Assembly (NCBI GenBank): GCA_021397845.1
Contig: CM038043.1
Span: forward strand, 124,023,013-124,087,012
Reading direction: 5' to 3'
Origin: Areca catechu
Lineage: Eukaryota > Streptophyta > Magnoliopsida > Arecales > Arecaceae
Length of the DNA: 64,000 nt
Of the stretch, positions 35,831 through 47,219 are shown piece after piece. A program made the position numbers and the translations under genes. A model generated the notes under the pieces. That model saw nothing but the letters and a program-made list of their open reading frames with translations, did not search any database and was not told where the DNA came from. Every line of letters begins with the position of its first letter. Within the stretch, counting starts at the first letter, position 1.

Positions 35831-36772
35831 TCAGACTCTTTTCTTGTTCTTTTCCCTTCCCCTTCTTCTTCCTCCTCTTCTTCTTCCTCTTTCCTTCTCC
35901 TTCACTTCACTACCAAGTCCACAGCAGTTGAATTCAAAGAATAAAAGGAGATTTTTCTTCTTCACAAGGCCTAAACACACCAACCCATCAAAAGAAAAGC
36001 CAGGAAAAACCCATTGACAGAGATAAACACAAGAATGTGGTGCCCATCAACAAAAAACAATTAACAAAAGGGGGGAAGAGCTGAATAGCGACAGAAAAAA
36101 AAGAAAAGGGGGAAGGAATGAGAGAAAAGGGTGTTTATTTTATGGGCTGTAAAGCATTCAGAAGGGGTTATCTGCAAGTTGGAGTCTTCTGTGGATATGT
36201 TTCCTTTCTCTCTCTTCCTCCATCCCATATCCCCACCCCCCACTACAACTGTCCTCTAATCACTTGAACTATGGGCAGTAGAAAGAAAAATTTAATCTTT
36301 TTGTAGTCTGGTGAGGAAAAATCTCATCTTTTTTCTCTCGATTGAGAGAATTATTAGCAGGGGAAGCACGGACAAAAATCAAAGGGAAAAAGGAAAAAAG
36401 GAAAGGTGGGAATGAAATGGTGGTTTGGAGAGAGGGAGAGTGCTTGGCATTGAGAGCTGGGAGGTGGCGGTCACAAAAAGACTGCTATGTTGACAGAGTT
36501 CCTACCGTAGAAATTAAAGTAGAAGAGAGAAGAAATAACGGCTACCTTTCTAATTGTCGATGAGTAGTTCCTTCCCACCCCTCCGGGCTCTCAAACAAAA
36601 GATTGCTAATTTTTGGGATTAAAATAGGAAGAGGTTGGTCTGTCGTTGTATTCTTCCCGACTGTTACTTGACCTTTTTTTTTCTTTTTTTTTCTTTTTTT
36701 TAAGGCATGGAGAAATAGTTCAGTACAGCTGTCCCAAAATTTAATGTGCACTTCTCTTTTCAATAAAATAAA
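35831..36772 (-). promoter_or_regulatory. Presumed upstream region of the kinase gene
   Basis: Sequence upstream of the leader exon on the minus strand. It contains homopurine/homopyrimidine tracts (35859-35905, 36110-36240, 36660-36705). No defended TATA box or start site was found. Short ORFs on both strands here are low-complexity. Confidence 0.3.

Positions 36773-36798
<26 letters not shown>
36773..36798. repeat. (AT)n microsatellite
   Basis: About 13 uninterrupted AT dinucleotides. Confidence 0.95.
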
Positions 36799-36803
<5 letters not shown>

Positions 36804-36938
36804 TAAATGGGCTTCCGAAACAAAAGCCCAGCCGGTGAATGGTCTTGATTTTTAACGGCCTTAACGGCCGAGAATTTTTTTTTTTTTCTTATACTAGGGA
36901 TGATATAAAAAAATATATATCGATCGTGTACATTTTAT

Positions 36939-37600
36939 TTTTTAATATATATTTAATATTTATAAATTTATTTTTTAAAAAAATTTTGAATGATAAAAAT
37001 ATTTTTTTATAAAAAAATTATGATATCTTATGACCGGATTATAACATCCCATAGCTAAGTTATGAACAAGATGTTATGACTTTATTCACAGAATGGCATA
37101 TGGTTAAGAGATATTTTTATTATTAAAAATTTTAAAATTTTTTAATGATAAAAATATTTTTTAATCTTATGATATTATATGAATAGGGTTATAATATTCT
37201 ATTCACAAACTTAACTACGAAATGTCATAAAAGGTAAGACATTTTTATCATTTAAAATTTTTAATAAAAAAGATAAACTACAAGCATTAAAAATAATTTA
37301 AATGATAAAAATATCTCTTCCTTTTATAATACTCTGTATTCAAGTTTATGAACATGATGTCATAAGATTAAGGAGTAATTTTGTCATCGAGAAATTTTTA
37401 AAATGTTTTTAACAACAAAAATATCTTTTAGCTTTATAACATCTTGTGAAAATGTGTCATAATCCTATGCACAATTTGATCACGAGATCTTAGAACCCAA
37501 TCATGGATGATAAGGTATCATAATTTTTTATAAAGAGAGATATTTTCGCCATTCAAAATTTTCAATGAAAAGATAAAACTACATGTGTTAAATATATATT
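36939..37600. mobile_element. AT-rich foldback/MITE-like element, interrupted
   Basis: The left end from about 36939 (TTAATATATATTTAA, AATTTTGAATG, AAATTATGATA, CTTAT) reappears as its reverse complement from 37600 back to about 37470. The blocks come in the same order over roughly 130 bp. Between the arms, 100-bp modules built of 'aaaaatatttttt' and 'ttatgaca' recur in both orientations. There is no ORF. The right arm stops abruptly at AATATATATT|TGTTGCC, where the TAT-3 LTR starts, so TAT-3 inserted inside it. Confidence 0.7.
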
Positions 37601-38796
37601 TGTTGCCACCTAGATCGCCTGGCCTGCAGCTCCTACGTGGTGTCGGTTGGTAGTTTTCCCACCTGGCATCTTCCGCGAGCGCTCGGTCCTGTAAAAGAAG
37701 GGAGACCCGGGCCAGGAATCACGGCGGGGGCACTCCGACTGTCAAGTCAATAGGCGATCAAAGAAAACAGATCCTTCTCGGTGGATCCCGAAATGGTTTC
37801 TACTTTCAAAGGATTTAAAAGATGATGATGGAAGGAGAGTTGGGATGAGAGGGAGAGCTTGGGCAGTGATGGCTATTGCAACCGAGACTCTCCTGAGAAG
37901 TCCTTGTGTGTTCTTCTTGTCCTTAAAGCCTTGCTGGTTGCCTGCCCCTTCTCATTTACCTTTCTCGAAGGCCCCTTTGAGTTTCTTATAGAAGCATCGT
38001 ACCTCTAGTAGGGCGTAGAGCCCCGATCTGGCACCCTCTGGGAGCCCCCATGCAAATGAGGCGTAGGCCTGTTCTTTCCCCCTCCCCCTCCAACGTGGGG
38101 GGAATAGGATCCGTAGCCTCCATCAGGGGAAGTCTGCCATGAGCGCAGGTGGAGTACTGAGGAGTGCACTCTCTTTTGCGGCTAGTGCGCGTGGCACGTC
38201 ACGAGGCCTGACACTCTAATAGGGCACTGCCTCTTTCTAGCATATCCCACCATGTTTGGGGAGACCTGGTAGAGCACCGGTCTGGTAAGAGATGCTATAG
38301 GGCCTGAAACCCCTGATAAAACCTTCCTCTTCATGGTGGTGCAAGCGGTAGGCCGAGGGGTGCGACACCTCGAGCGGAGTGCCTTCCCCTAGGAGGTGCT
38401 AACAGCAGGCTGAGAGGCCTGATACCCCGGTGGGATGCTCCTCCACAAGTGGCGTGCTCTAGAGAAAAGCTAGCCCACAAAGGTGGCAGGCGGCATGTGA
38501 TGGTGGGATGCCATTCCTTAGAGATTGCAGGTGGCATGCTCTGGTGGAGCACCGCCCCACAGGGGTCTTCCCAGGCAACATAGGGGTCCCGACGGGGATG
38601 GCGACACCACCTGCCGATGCCACTATCTCAGCCCCTCTAGAGGCGCTCGTGGAAAAGGCTACATCTGCTTGTAAGAATCTATACCTGACTTCGGGGGAAG
38701 GAGTTGACTTTAACCAGGGGATCGACCTCGAGCAGGGGGAACGCACCCCGACCAAGGGCTCAAAAAATGAGAGCATGACCTTGGTAGAGGGCTCGA
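37601..38796 (-). repeat. TAT-3 3' LTR, truncated
   Basis: The first ~470 bp match 60070-60536 closely. The remainder (38070-38796) holds degenerate direct repeats around gtggtgggatgc/gcaggtggcatgc. No CA end or polypurine tract is seen before the chromovirus LTR begins at 38797, so the 3' boundary was lost. Confidence 0.75.
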
Positions 38797-40408
38797 TGAT
38801 GGGGGACTAACTAGATGCCAGGATGAAATGATGCAGGTGATTTGTTTGTTTGTGATTTTTTAGATTTTTTTTAAAAAAAATTAGGTTATGGATTTCCGAA
38901 GATAAGCAAAAGTAGATCTAGGGATTCGATAAGGATAAGAACTACTAGCACATAAATTAGCCCCTAAGCAAGGATAAAAAGAGGACCCCGGGATTGAGAA
39001 ACTCCGTAGAATTTAGCTCTCATATCAATACCTACTTAGAAGTCAGGGTGGTAAACCTCAAAGATCCGAAGTGCTCGATGCTGAGTTCACTCGCTCTCGC
39101 GGATGCGGCCTGGATGATCGAGCATTCAACCCCATGGATGCACCGGCTTTCTGTCCGAAGGTCACGACGGCAAGGGCAACCGACTCCGTGTTCGTGGCAC
39201 CTGGAGGACCTACGAGTATTCAAGAGAAGAGTTAGGATTCGATCAAAAGAAAGCAATAGATGAAAGGATGAGTTGATGTGGTGATGGGTGGAGTTCTTCT
39301 TGCTAGGCGCCCAGTTGGATGATCCCAATGGACTTCGACTTGAAGTTGGAGGATGGAGTTGTTGAAGAGATAGTAACTCGAGGCCTCACACCTCTCGACG
39401 CCCGAAGGCGAAGGCGCTCCCTCATGGAGATCGACATTCTTAAGGAACGAAGGCAACTAAAGAGAATTGGCTCTCTAAACTTGTATTTTTTCATTCATCA
39501 TCAATAGAATTACAAAGGAGGGGTAAGGTCCTTTTTATAGGCACCTTAGGACCCAATTTGAATTTCAAATGAAAATACAAGTCTTTATTGATCGGGGTGC
39601 CCAAAAATTCAGAAATTTTTTCCTCCTTGGCCGACCAAGACTTTGAATTTGATTAGGCGCGGCTTGACTTGAGGCTTGGAAGAGGGATCTTGGCACCCTT
39701 GGACTCGGAAGGTTGATCTCTCATTTTGGAAGAAGACATAAAGTGGGGCTTGTAGCAAGGCTTGTGTCCTCCTCCTTTCCTTGGTTGTGCATCCACCTTT
39801 GGTACAAGACATGATATGGGGAGTGGGAGATGGAGGCGCCCATGGATTCTTGCCCTTCCTTCCATAGTTGGCCACATACTTTGGGAAGAAAGCTTGATAT
39901 GAGGGCTTGAAGTAAGGAACTCATTTCTAACCTCCTTTGACCTTCCATTGGCCGGCCACCCATACTTGGAAAAGAGCATGATAGGGGGAAGGGAAAGAGG
40001 GAATGTATCAAGTGTTGGACCCTTTGGGCATCCAAAAATCTGAATTGTGCCACCCACTTGGCAAGTTGACATGGTGCCACATAGGATGAAGAGGTGGCGC
40101 CCCTGAGCTGAGTTGGCTTCCTTCATGGCTTGGCTCAAAAGTGACTAGACTTCAAGACCAATCTTGCTTAGACCCATACTTCAAATAGACTGGGACTAGA
40201 CTCAATATAGGACTGGACTCAGTATAGGATACAACTTGACCAAATTGGTTAAAGTACAGGACTAGACACAAACACTTGAGACTCAATTCATAACTAAAAT
40301 ATTACAAAGTTTAGGCTTGAAGCCTTATTACAAGACCTGAAAAGTTGGAACCCTAATTAGACATCCTAGAGGGTTGAGGAGCCTCTATCGGATCTGATGC
40401 CCACACCA
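38797..40408 (-). repeat. Chromovirus LTR 1 (3' LTR)
   Basis: A 1,612-bp LTR, TGATGGGG...CCCACACCA in plus orientation, collinear with 47220-48842. On the element strand a TATA-like TATAAAAAGG (complement of about 39530-39540) marks the likely start of R. Minus-strand frames at 39609-40138 lie mainly in U3 and are not considered genes. Confidence 0.85.
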
Positions 40409-41440
40409 GTTCTCCCGGGGTGGGAGGAAGTCGACTCTGTCGAGTAAGAGTTGATTTGGCTAAGGTATTCTTTCATAAGATCGGGGTCGAGGCGCTGCAA
40501 GTCCTCTCGGGTAATCCACGAGTCATCGGACTCAGGTCGGCCTCGCCATCGGACCAAGAAACGTTGATAACCTTTGCCTCGGGTGATAATTGCTTGGTCA
40601 TCCAGGACACGCTCTATCTGCTCTCCTCTCTCAGGTAAAATTGGAGGTGGACACTCTGGTTCGGGTTCACTCTCAAAAGAAAGGTCATGCCCAAATGGCT
40701 CGCTAGGTATGTTTGCTAGTTCCCTGTACTCGACTAAGTCTGAGATATTGAAAGTCAAGCTAATGCCATAATCCAGGGGTAGCTCAAGAACGTAGGCATT
40801 AGGGCCAACTCGCTTTATCACTCTAAAGGGGCCAGCTCCACGAGCATGAAGTTTCTTAACGGTTCTTGGTAGAAACCATTCAGGCCTAAGCCTAATTATT
40901 ACAGAATCTCCAATTTCAAACTCTTTGGCTCATTTCCGGGAATTAGTCATTCTTTTATATGCATTATTACTTAGATTAATCTTTTTGCTAATTTCCTTAT
41001 GCATGTCCCTAATATGATGTGCAAAGGATTCAGCGGACTCAGAGACATGAGCATGGATAGGTAGGGGAATCAGATCAAGAGGTCGGTTAAGCTTGTAACC
41101 ACTTACAATCTTGAAAGGACTTTTCCTGGTGGTCTTATTCACAAAACTGTTGTAGGCAAATTCAGCTCGAGGTAAAAGAAGATCCCAATTTCCGGTATGT
41201 TCACCTATCAAACACCTCAAGAGGTTCCCTAGGCTGTGGTTGACTAGCTTAGTTTGGCATCGGTCTGTGGGTGGTAGGCAGTTGAAAATTTTAGCTTGGT
41301 GCTTAGTAAATGCCAAAGGGTTTTCCAGAAGTAACTAGTGAATCGAACATCCCTATCTGATACTATGATTTTGGAAAAGACATGTAACTTAACCACATGC
41401 TCGAGAAAGAGCTTGGCAACTTTGGAAGCATCTAGGGTCT
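40409..41440 (-). pseudogene. Chromovirus integrase part and chromodomain
   Basis: Right to left: integrase core with IVSDRDVRFTSYFW near 41370 (second catalytic Asp), then AEFAYNSFVNKTTRKSPF. The C-terminal GPY/F-type segment follows (IKRVGPNAYVLELP), and finally the chromodomain RFLVRWRGRPESDDSWI with RLDPDLMKEYL. The reading frame runs about 40 bases into the LTR to a stop at 40366. Chromodomains steer integration to marked chromatin. A stop near 40930 and a frameshift near 41300 break the ORF, and the N-terminal part is replaced by unrelated DNA at about 41437. Confidence 0.82.
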
Positions 41441-43080
41441 GGGAGCAGGGTATGGTATCAGAGCGAGTTTTGGATTAGGGTGTACCCCATTTTTCGAACT
41501 CAACAGAGTTGAGTTCCTCGTGATTGAGGAGAATGATGGGGATCCGGCCACTGTCCGGATATTTTTTCTATTTTTCTTAATTTTCTCGCATTTTTTTTAT
41601 TTTTCCTATTCCCGCTATTCCATCTATCCCCACTATTCCTATTTTATCCCCAACCTATCCCCAATTTATCCCAGCCTTATTCCATCTCCCTTCCATGATT
41701 TTTAAAACCTCCCAAACCCTAGCCACCACCCCGCCGGCCCCAGACCCGGGCTGCCCGACCCCCCCGACCACCCCGTCGGCTCGCTCGCCGGTGCTCGCCG
41801 GCCCCGCTCTCACCGAAAAACTGGTGTCCGCCGCCCATGCCCGTGGAAGACGAAGGGACGGCCATGGGAAGACCAATCGCCGCCCGCCACTACCGCCTGC
41901 TGCCGGTCGCCTGCCCGCCATCCGCCGGCCCATGCCCGGCTGTCGGAGGTCCTCGCGGCACCCATGGGCCCCACGACCGTGGGAAGGCCAAACGGCACGG
42001 CCGTGCATGCCGTGCCCCCGCTTGCCGCCACCCCGCTTGCAGCCGCCACCGCCGTCCACAGCCGGCCGCCATCCCGCCGCCCGCCGTCTCATCGTCCGCC
42101 GGCCAAAGCTCAGCCGCCGGAGGCCTCGCCGGCACCCAGGGGTCCCCACGATCGTGGGAAGACCAAATGGCACGCACAGGGTATGTCGTGCCCACCCTGT
42201 GCCGCCACCCCACTTGCAGCCCGCCGCCCGCCGTCCACCTCTCGCCGTCCGTCGGCCCCATCCGCCGCCCGCTTACCGGCCGCCAACCGTCCGTCGGTAC
42301 TCAGTGGAGATGGTTCCCTCCCCCTGTGCATGGCCGCGAGATGAGTCCACACACTTTTTGGAGCAGTCCAAGCAGCATGCTCTTCAGAGTACTTCATCAA
42401 GCCAACATGCTTCTCAGAGCAGATCAGCACCCATTTTGATGCAGCACAGATTTTGATGTAATTTATTTTTTATTTTTGGTTTGCTTATAGGATAAGTAAG
42501 TGAGGGGTTTTAGTTTGCCTATAAAAAGGCCCCCTCCCCTCCTGTATTACTAAGTTGAATAGAAATTTTTGGTTTAGCCACTGATTCTGGTTCTGGTTCT
42601 GGGCTGAGACCCATTTTGCCTTCACCTTCGGGCATCGAGGGGTGTGAGGCCCCACTTATCCCCTATCCCATCTTCTTATCCCCTCGTGATCTTTGATACC
42701 CAACCTAGCACCTCCAAGTATCGAGGAAGGTAGGATGCCCTAGAGGTGTGAGATCTCTCCGTACGGCTCCATTAGTGAGGTAGGTGGGATGCCCTAGAGG
42801 TGTGAGATCTCTCTGTATGGCTCCATTAGTGAGGTGGGTTACCTTAGAGGTGAGAGGTCTCTTCATTAGGGTGAGTCCCAAAGTCCACGAGATCCAGATC
42901 CCAGTCTCCCATCCCCATCCTTCCTTCGTCACCTCCACCAAGAAAATTGAAAACAAAAGAAATCAGCTATTTTAGGAGTTTTGTTTCAGTGTCACCCTAG
43001 TCCCGGGAAGCTTCTTAGCCCTCCCACGGTCCTAGTTTGTTTAGGTCATTCCCTTTTCCAAATAACCCAGGTTACATCAT
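41437..43080 (+). mobile_element. GC-rich insert with plus-strand LTR-element features
   Basis: Foreign DNA occupies the place of RT/RNase H. It has an exact TGGTATCAGAGC primer site on the plus strand (41453-41464). A GC-rich stretch (41700-42460) follows, made of degenerate repeats of a unit with 'cgtgggaagaccaa' about 175 bp apart. Then there is a TATA-bearing, LTR-like part (CCTATAAAAAGGCC near 42517). It may be the 5' leader and 3' LTR of a decayed plus-strand retrotransposon whose 5' LTR is lost. Boundaries are approximate. The 253-codon frame at 41695-42456 is Pro/Arg-rich and unlikely to be a gene. Confidence 0.5.
42729..42870. repeat. 54-bp tandem repeat
   Basis: Two close copies (starts 42729 and 42783) and a third partial one of a unit with gatgccctagaggtgtgag and ggctccattagtgaggt. 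Confidence 0.85.
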
Positions 43081-43952
43081 GTGTCCGTCCCGCATCAATT
43101 TGGACTTGATCAGGTTAACTCCAGGCTTCTTTTCCTTAAGGCTACTTGATCCTCTTTTAGCCTGGTCCTTAGGCTGAACTGGATTAATACTAAATTTCTT
43201 CCCATGGTGGTTGAAGGTACAGCTATTGGTCCCACCATAAAGAGTAGCATCATGATCGTCAAGCCAAGGTCATCCTAAGATAATACTACTAACACCCATG
43301 GGAAGGACATCACACCAAATCTTTTCTTCATAAGACTGCAACTTGATCAAGACTTGGCACCTAGACTTCATGGGTATGGAAGTTGAATCGATCCAAGAGA
43401 CCTTGTAAGGGTTGGGATGAGGGACTGGGGTCAATCCTAAGGCTTTGATAGTACTTGAAGGGATAGCATTGACACAGCTCCCACTATTAACTATGATTTT
43501 GCACACCTTATCCCCTAGTTTGATAAAGGTTTGTAGGATGTTTTTCCTACGCCAATCTTCTTGCACTACGTTTTGGGTAAGGATGCACTTAACTACTCCT
43601 AGAAGGTCTTCAGATTCAAACTGTTCTTCCTCTCCCTCATACTCTTCCAGCAACTGATCTTATGGCTCATAGACTTCTCCTTCTTGATCAACAATGGGTT
43701 CTATCTCATTCTTAGCTGGCTCTTCTATGACTAGGGCTGTGGAGGTGCACTGGCTAGCATAATGTCCAGGTTTATGACATCTAAAGTATTTGTTTTGGGG
43801 AGTGGGGCTCTTCTGGACTCCAACAGCTTTACCCTTTTCCTCTCTACTAAAATGGGGTCGGTTCAGGTCTGGTCGGCTCAGACTGGGTCAGCTGGGGTTG
43901 GGTCGACTCGGGTCAGGTCGGTATGGACTAAGACAACTTGAGTATGCTTGAC
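43081..43952 (-). pseudogene. Chromovirus zinc knuckle and protease
   Basis: Right to left: the gag tail, then the CCHC zinc knuckle YFRCHKPGHYASQC near 43780, whose first Cys is Tyr here. The protease block at 43653-43270 reads KVCKIIVNSGSCVNAIPS; the usual D-[ST]-G is N-S-G, so the catalytic Asp is also changed. The frame then goes to VLPMGVSSIILG, a stop, and SPWLDDHDATLYGG-like sequence toward RT. Both an essential zinc ligand and the protease Asp are lost, so this copy is inactive. Confidence 0.75.
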
Positions 43953-43957
43953 TATAT

Positions 43958-45268
43958 TGGTGTAGAATGTAAAGTGAAACTATGCAACCCTAATGGAGAT
44001 TAGCAAATGATTAACCAAGCAATTCCCTATTTGCATATAAACAACTCAACATAAACTATCAAAGAGATCTAGTGAAGAAGCTCGAAGGATCTAACATAAA
44101 CCTAGTAATCGAGACTCTCAGAATAAGAAAGGAATAGGACCAGAAGAGAACCACGCAAGCCAAGCTAGGTCTAATTTAACATTGAAGACTTAATCAACAC
44201 TAGACATACCTGACATTGGCCCTTCAATTAGAATAGATTCACTCTTGAAGAGGTCTCCCGAATGACATGAACATAATACCACTGAAGGCACCTCTTGTTT
44301 TCTGGATCTATGGCAAGTAAACCTTCCTCTTGAAGCCGGAATCCCGGAGAACCCTGCAACAAAGAAACCCTAAGATGAGTGACTTAACAAGCAATCAACT
44401 AAAGAAAAGAAAGAAGGGTGGAAGAGGCATTGAAGGAGATCCATCTTGGCGTCATGGTGGAATGCTTGAAGTGGAGTAGGTTGGTCGCCTTGTGATGATC
44501 TTCTTGATTCACCCTTGAACGCTGGAGCTAGTTTGAAGTTATGAAAGAAGAGGAAGTCTTTGGCGTTGGGAATGGGAGAAGGAAAGATTAGGGTTGGCAT
44601 AGAGGAAGAGAAAGGCTAAGCTACCACATAGACACATAGAAAAAAAAACACATAGAAGAAAAAATACCAACTTCATTCATTAACCATCCTTTTTAATGGG
44701 GCATCCCATAGCTTAAATAGAAGCCTTTCAACATTTTTTAAATTTGAAAACTCATAGGATTAGGAGGATTACAAGGGGGGTTGGAGGATATGGTGGCATT
44801 TGTTGCTTGAAATGTGGGGAGTTGGAGGATATGGTGACATTTGTTGCTTGAAACTCCTTCAAAGCTTGACATGTGGTGCAAGGTGGGGACCACTTGATGA
44901 GGTGGCGGTGTCCTTTGGAGCTCTTGACATGTGGCATAAAGTGGGGACCACTTGTCGAGGTGGTGACGTCCATTGGAGCTTTTGACATGTGGCACAAGAT
45001 GGGGGTCACTTGATGAGGTGGCTTCTTCTTGTCTTGATGCTTCATGGACTCATGGATTGGGCTTGATTTAACTGGACCCAACTCTCAATTACAGGGTTAA
45101 CTAAGATATTAAACCAGACCCAACATGGACTCGAAATTAACTATAAGATTATTTGGACTCAAAAAAAAGAGAAAAATTACAGGACTTCTCTTTTGCTACT
45201 CCAACCACAAGGACTCGGACTTGACCTGAATTGGTTGGAGTCTTTTCCTGATTCTAGTGCCCACATCA
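43958..45268 (-). mobile_element. Solo chromovirus LTR in gag
   Basis: A 1,311-bp block TGGTGTAG...CCCACATCA in plus orientation. It is bracketed by an exact TSD TATAT (43953-43957 and 45269-45273). Its right end shares attctagtgcccaca with LTR 2. Chromovirus gag is continuous across it when it is removed. No internal domain is present, so it is a solo LTR of a related subfamily. Confidence 0.82.
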
Positions 45269-45273
45269 TATAT

Positions 45274-46130
45274 CCTTGGTTAGGTCCTGGGATTCGACTA
45301 GGGTTCCTAGAGGGTTCAGGTCTACGATAGGTGGGAGCCCTCTGGAGTTCCTCGCAACTTGGTAAGCATACTCTAAATCGGTGACCTCTCTAAAGCAAAG
45401 CTCTCTCTGGATGTCTGGGTGTAGGCCAGCCCTAAACCTAGATAGGGTCACAGAAGCTGATTCATTGACATTACATCGCATGACATACTCATCGAACTTC
45501 GTGATATATTCAGCCACACTCTTGTTCCCTTGACTTAGATTCTGCCATTTGTCCAATAAATTCTAGGTGTAAGAAAGTGGTCGATACTTCTCTCTAAGCC
45601 TGGCTTTCATGTCCCTCCAAGTTGTTATGGGTTTTAGTCCTCTATGCTCTACCAGCCTTTCGATACTATTCCAAAATAACCTAGCCTGGCGAATCAACCT
45701 AAGTTTGGCAAACTTAAACTTCATCCTCTCCATCATTGTGTACCAGTCGAAATACTGCTCCATGTCCTTTTCCCAATCTATGTACACCTTAGGATCTAGA
45801 CTACCATCGAAGGTAGGGGCTTATAGTTTGATGTTTCTAATGGCCCTTTTTTCCTAGTCTATGATCTCTGGATTGGGTCTCCTAGGTTCAAACTCTTGGG
45901 CTGGGTTAAAACGGGGAACTCTCCTGGGCTTAGCCTTTATGGATGGTTCATGATGAGGGTAATCCCTAGGAGGAAAAGGTGACTCAGACTCAAGCTCGAC
46001 AGATGGTCTAGGACTATTCTTCTCTAAGGCTCCAATTCTATCGTCGAACTTATCAAGCCTACTGTTCAACCTTGCCAATTGTTCAAGGATGACCTTTGAT
46101 TGATCTTCTCATTCATTCTCCATGGGTTCA
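45274..46130 (-). pseudogene. Chromovirus gag
   Basis: Right to left: MARLNSRLDKFDDRIGALEKN (coiled coil) at 46078, a Pro/Arg-rich linker, then the gag core at about 45790-45300. The core includes YIDWEKDMEQYFDWY, RQARLFWNSIE, LREKYRPLSY-stop and DKWQNLSQGNKSVAEYI. Apart from that stop and one near 45860 the protein is well kept. Gag forms the particle and binds RNA. Confidence 0.8.
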
Positions 46131-47219
46131 CCTGATTGGGAATGATGGGGATGATAAGGGACTCCGGATCTTGTCGACATGCACACACAATGGAAGATGT
46201 TATGGGTTTGCTAGACTTAAAAGATCAAACCAAATGTTAGGTAAAGAAGACTAACTCGGTAGTAGTAACTTGGCACCTGGCTAGGTAAGTGTAAGGTTGG
46301 TGGAGGTTCCTCTTTGCTTGCCTTAGACATCAAATTGAAATTGGCCAGGTAAGCAAACCAACCCACCTTCCTTCGGGCTCTTGTCCCTGACCACTTACCT
46401 AGACACCAGCTACTCAAGCACACACAAACAAGCTGTCTAACTTGGCTTGACACTTGGTTCAACCCGACTTCGTAGGTGTCCCTAGCTCACTAGAGCAATT
46501 AAGTGCCTATTCAATTTTAATTAGAGGTTGGGGTTCGATATGTTGGGTGGTGATTTTTGGGCTAGGGACAGATAATGAAATCCTGACTCTATGTCAAATT
46601 GCTGCCCTTAAGATGATTTATGAAGATGATGGCATACAAATGATCTAATGAGATGTCTCTAAGTTATATTTTTTTGGATTTTGATGTTTGATAACAGAAA
46701 TAATATGATGGAAATAAAAAAGATATGACCCTAAATGCAAAATTAAACTATATGAAAAATGAAGATGTGATGAGCTGTGCTTGCTGAATTTTCAGAGCAA
46801 AATTTTTTCTCAGATGGTAATCAGCCATGTAGAAATTCTACAGACTGAAATAAAATCTGAAAAAATTCTGAAAAATAATTCTAATTATGAAAAGTCTAGC
46901 AAAATAAAAATTATAAAAATCCAACATTCTTACAAGCAAAAATAATCAAAATAGTAGACTATGTATGGGAATGCTGAATTTCTAAAAAGCTGAAATTAAA
47001 GATGCAAAACTTTTTTTTTTTGAAAAAAAACTTTTCTTCTTGTGTTCCTCTTCAAAGGCCTATCACAGTGGCACCCCTACATGCCTTAGGAGATCCCCGT
47101 GGAATGGGAGGAGAGTGTCTTGAAACCCTACTTTTCTCCTAAGACCGGACGGCCTAGTGAAGCACCTAATCCAAGTACTTAAGAAGTGCTAAGTCCTAAC
47201 CATGCTCTAATACCAAACA
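46131..47219 (-). other. Chromovirus leader with primer-binding site
   Basis: The 5' leader between LTR and gag. On the element strand TGGTATTAGAGC (complement of 47204-47215) is an initiator-Met primer site with one change, four bases from the LTR end. From 46650 to 47050 the leader is AT-rich. No gene is visible. Confidence 0.75.

Noticed and set aside
6546..37600. Shared ATATT target of TAT-1 and TAT-3 as evidence of site-specific insertion
   Set aside because: Two 5-bp AT-rich targets are easily the same by chance, and gypsy elements of this lineage are not known to need this site.
41695..42456. 253-codon Pro/Arg-rich ORF as a protein gene
   Set aside because: The region is very GC-rich and made of degenerate repeats, and it is open on several frames and both strands, as expected by chance.
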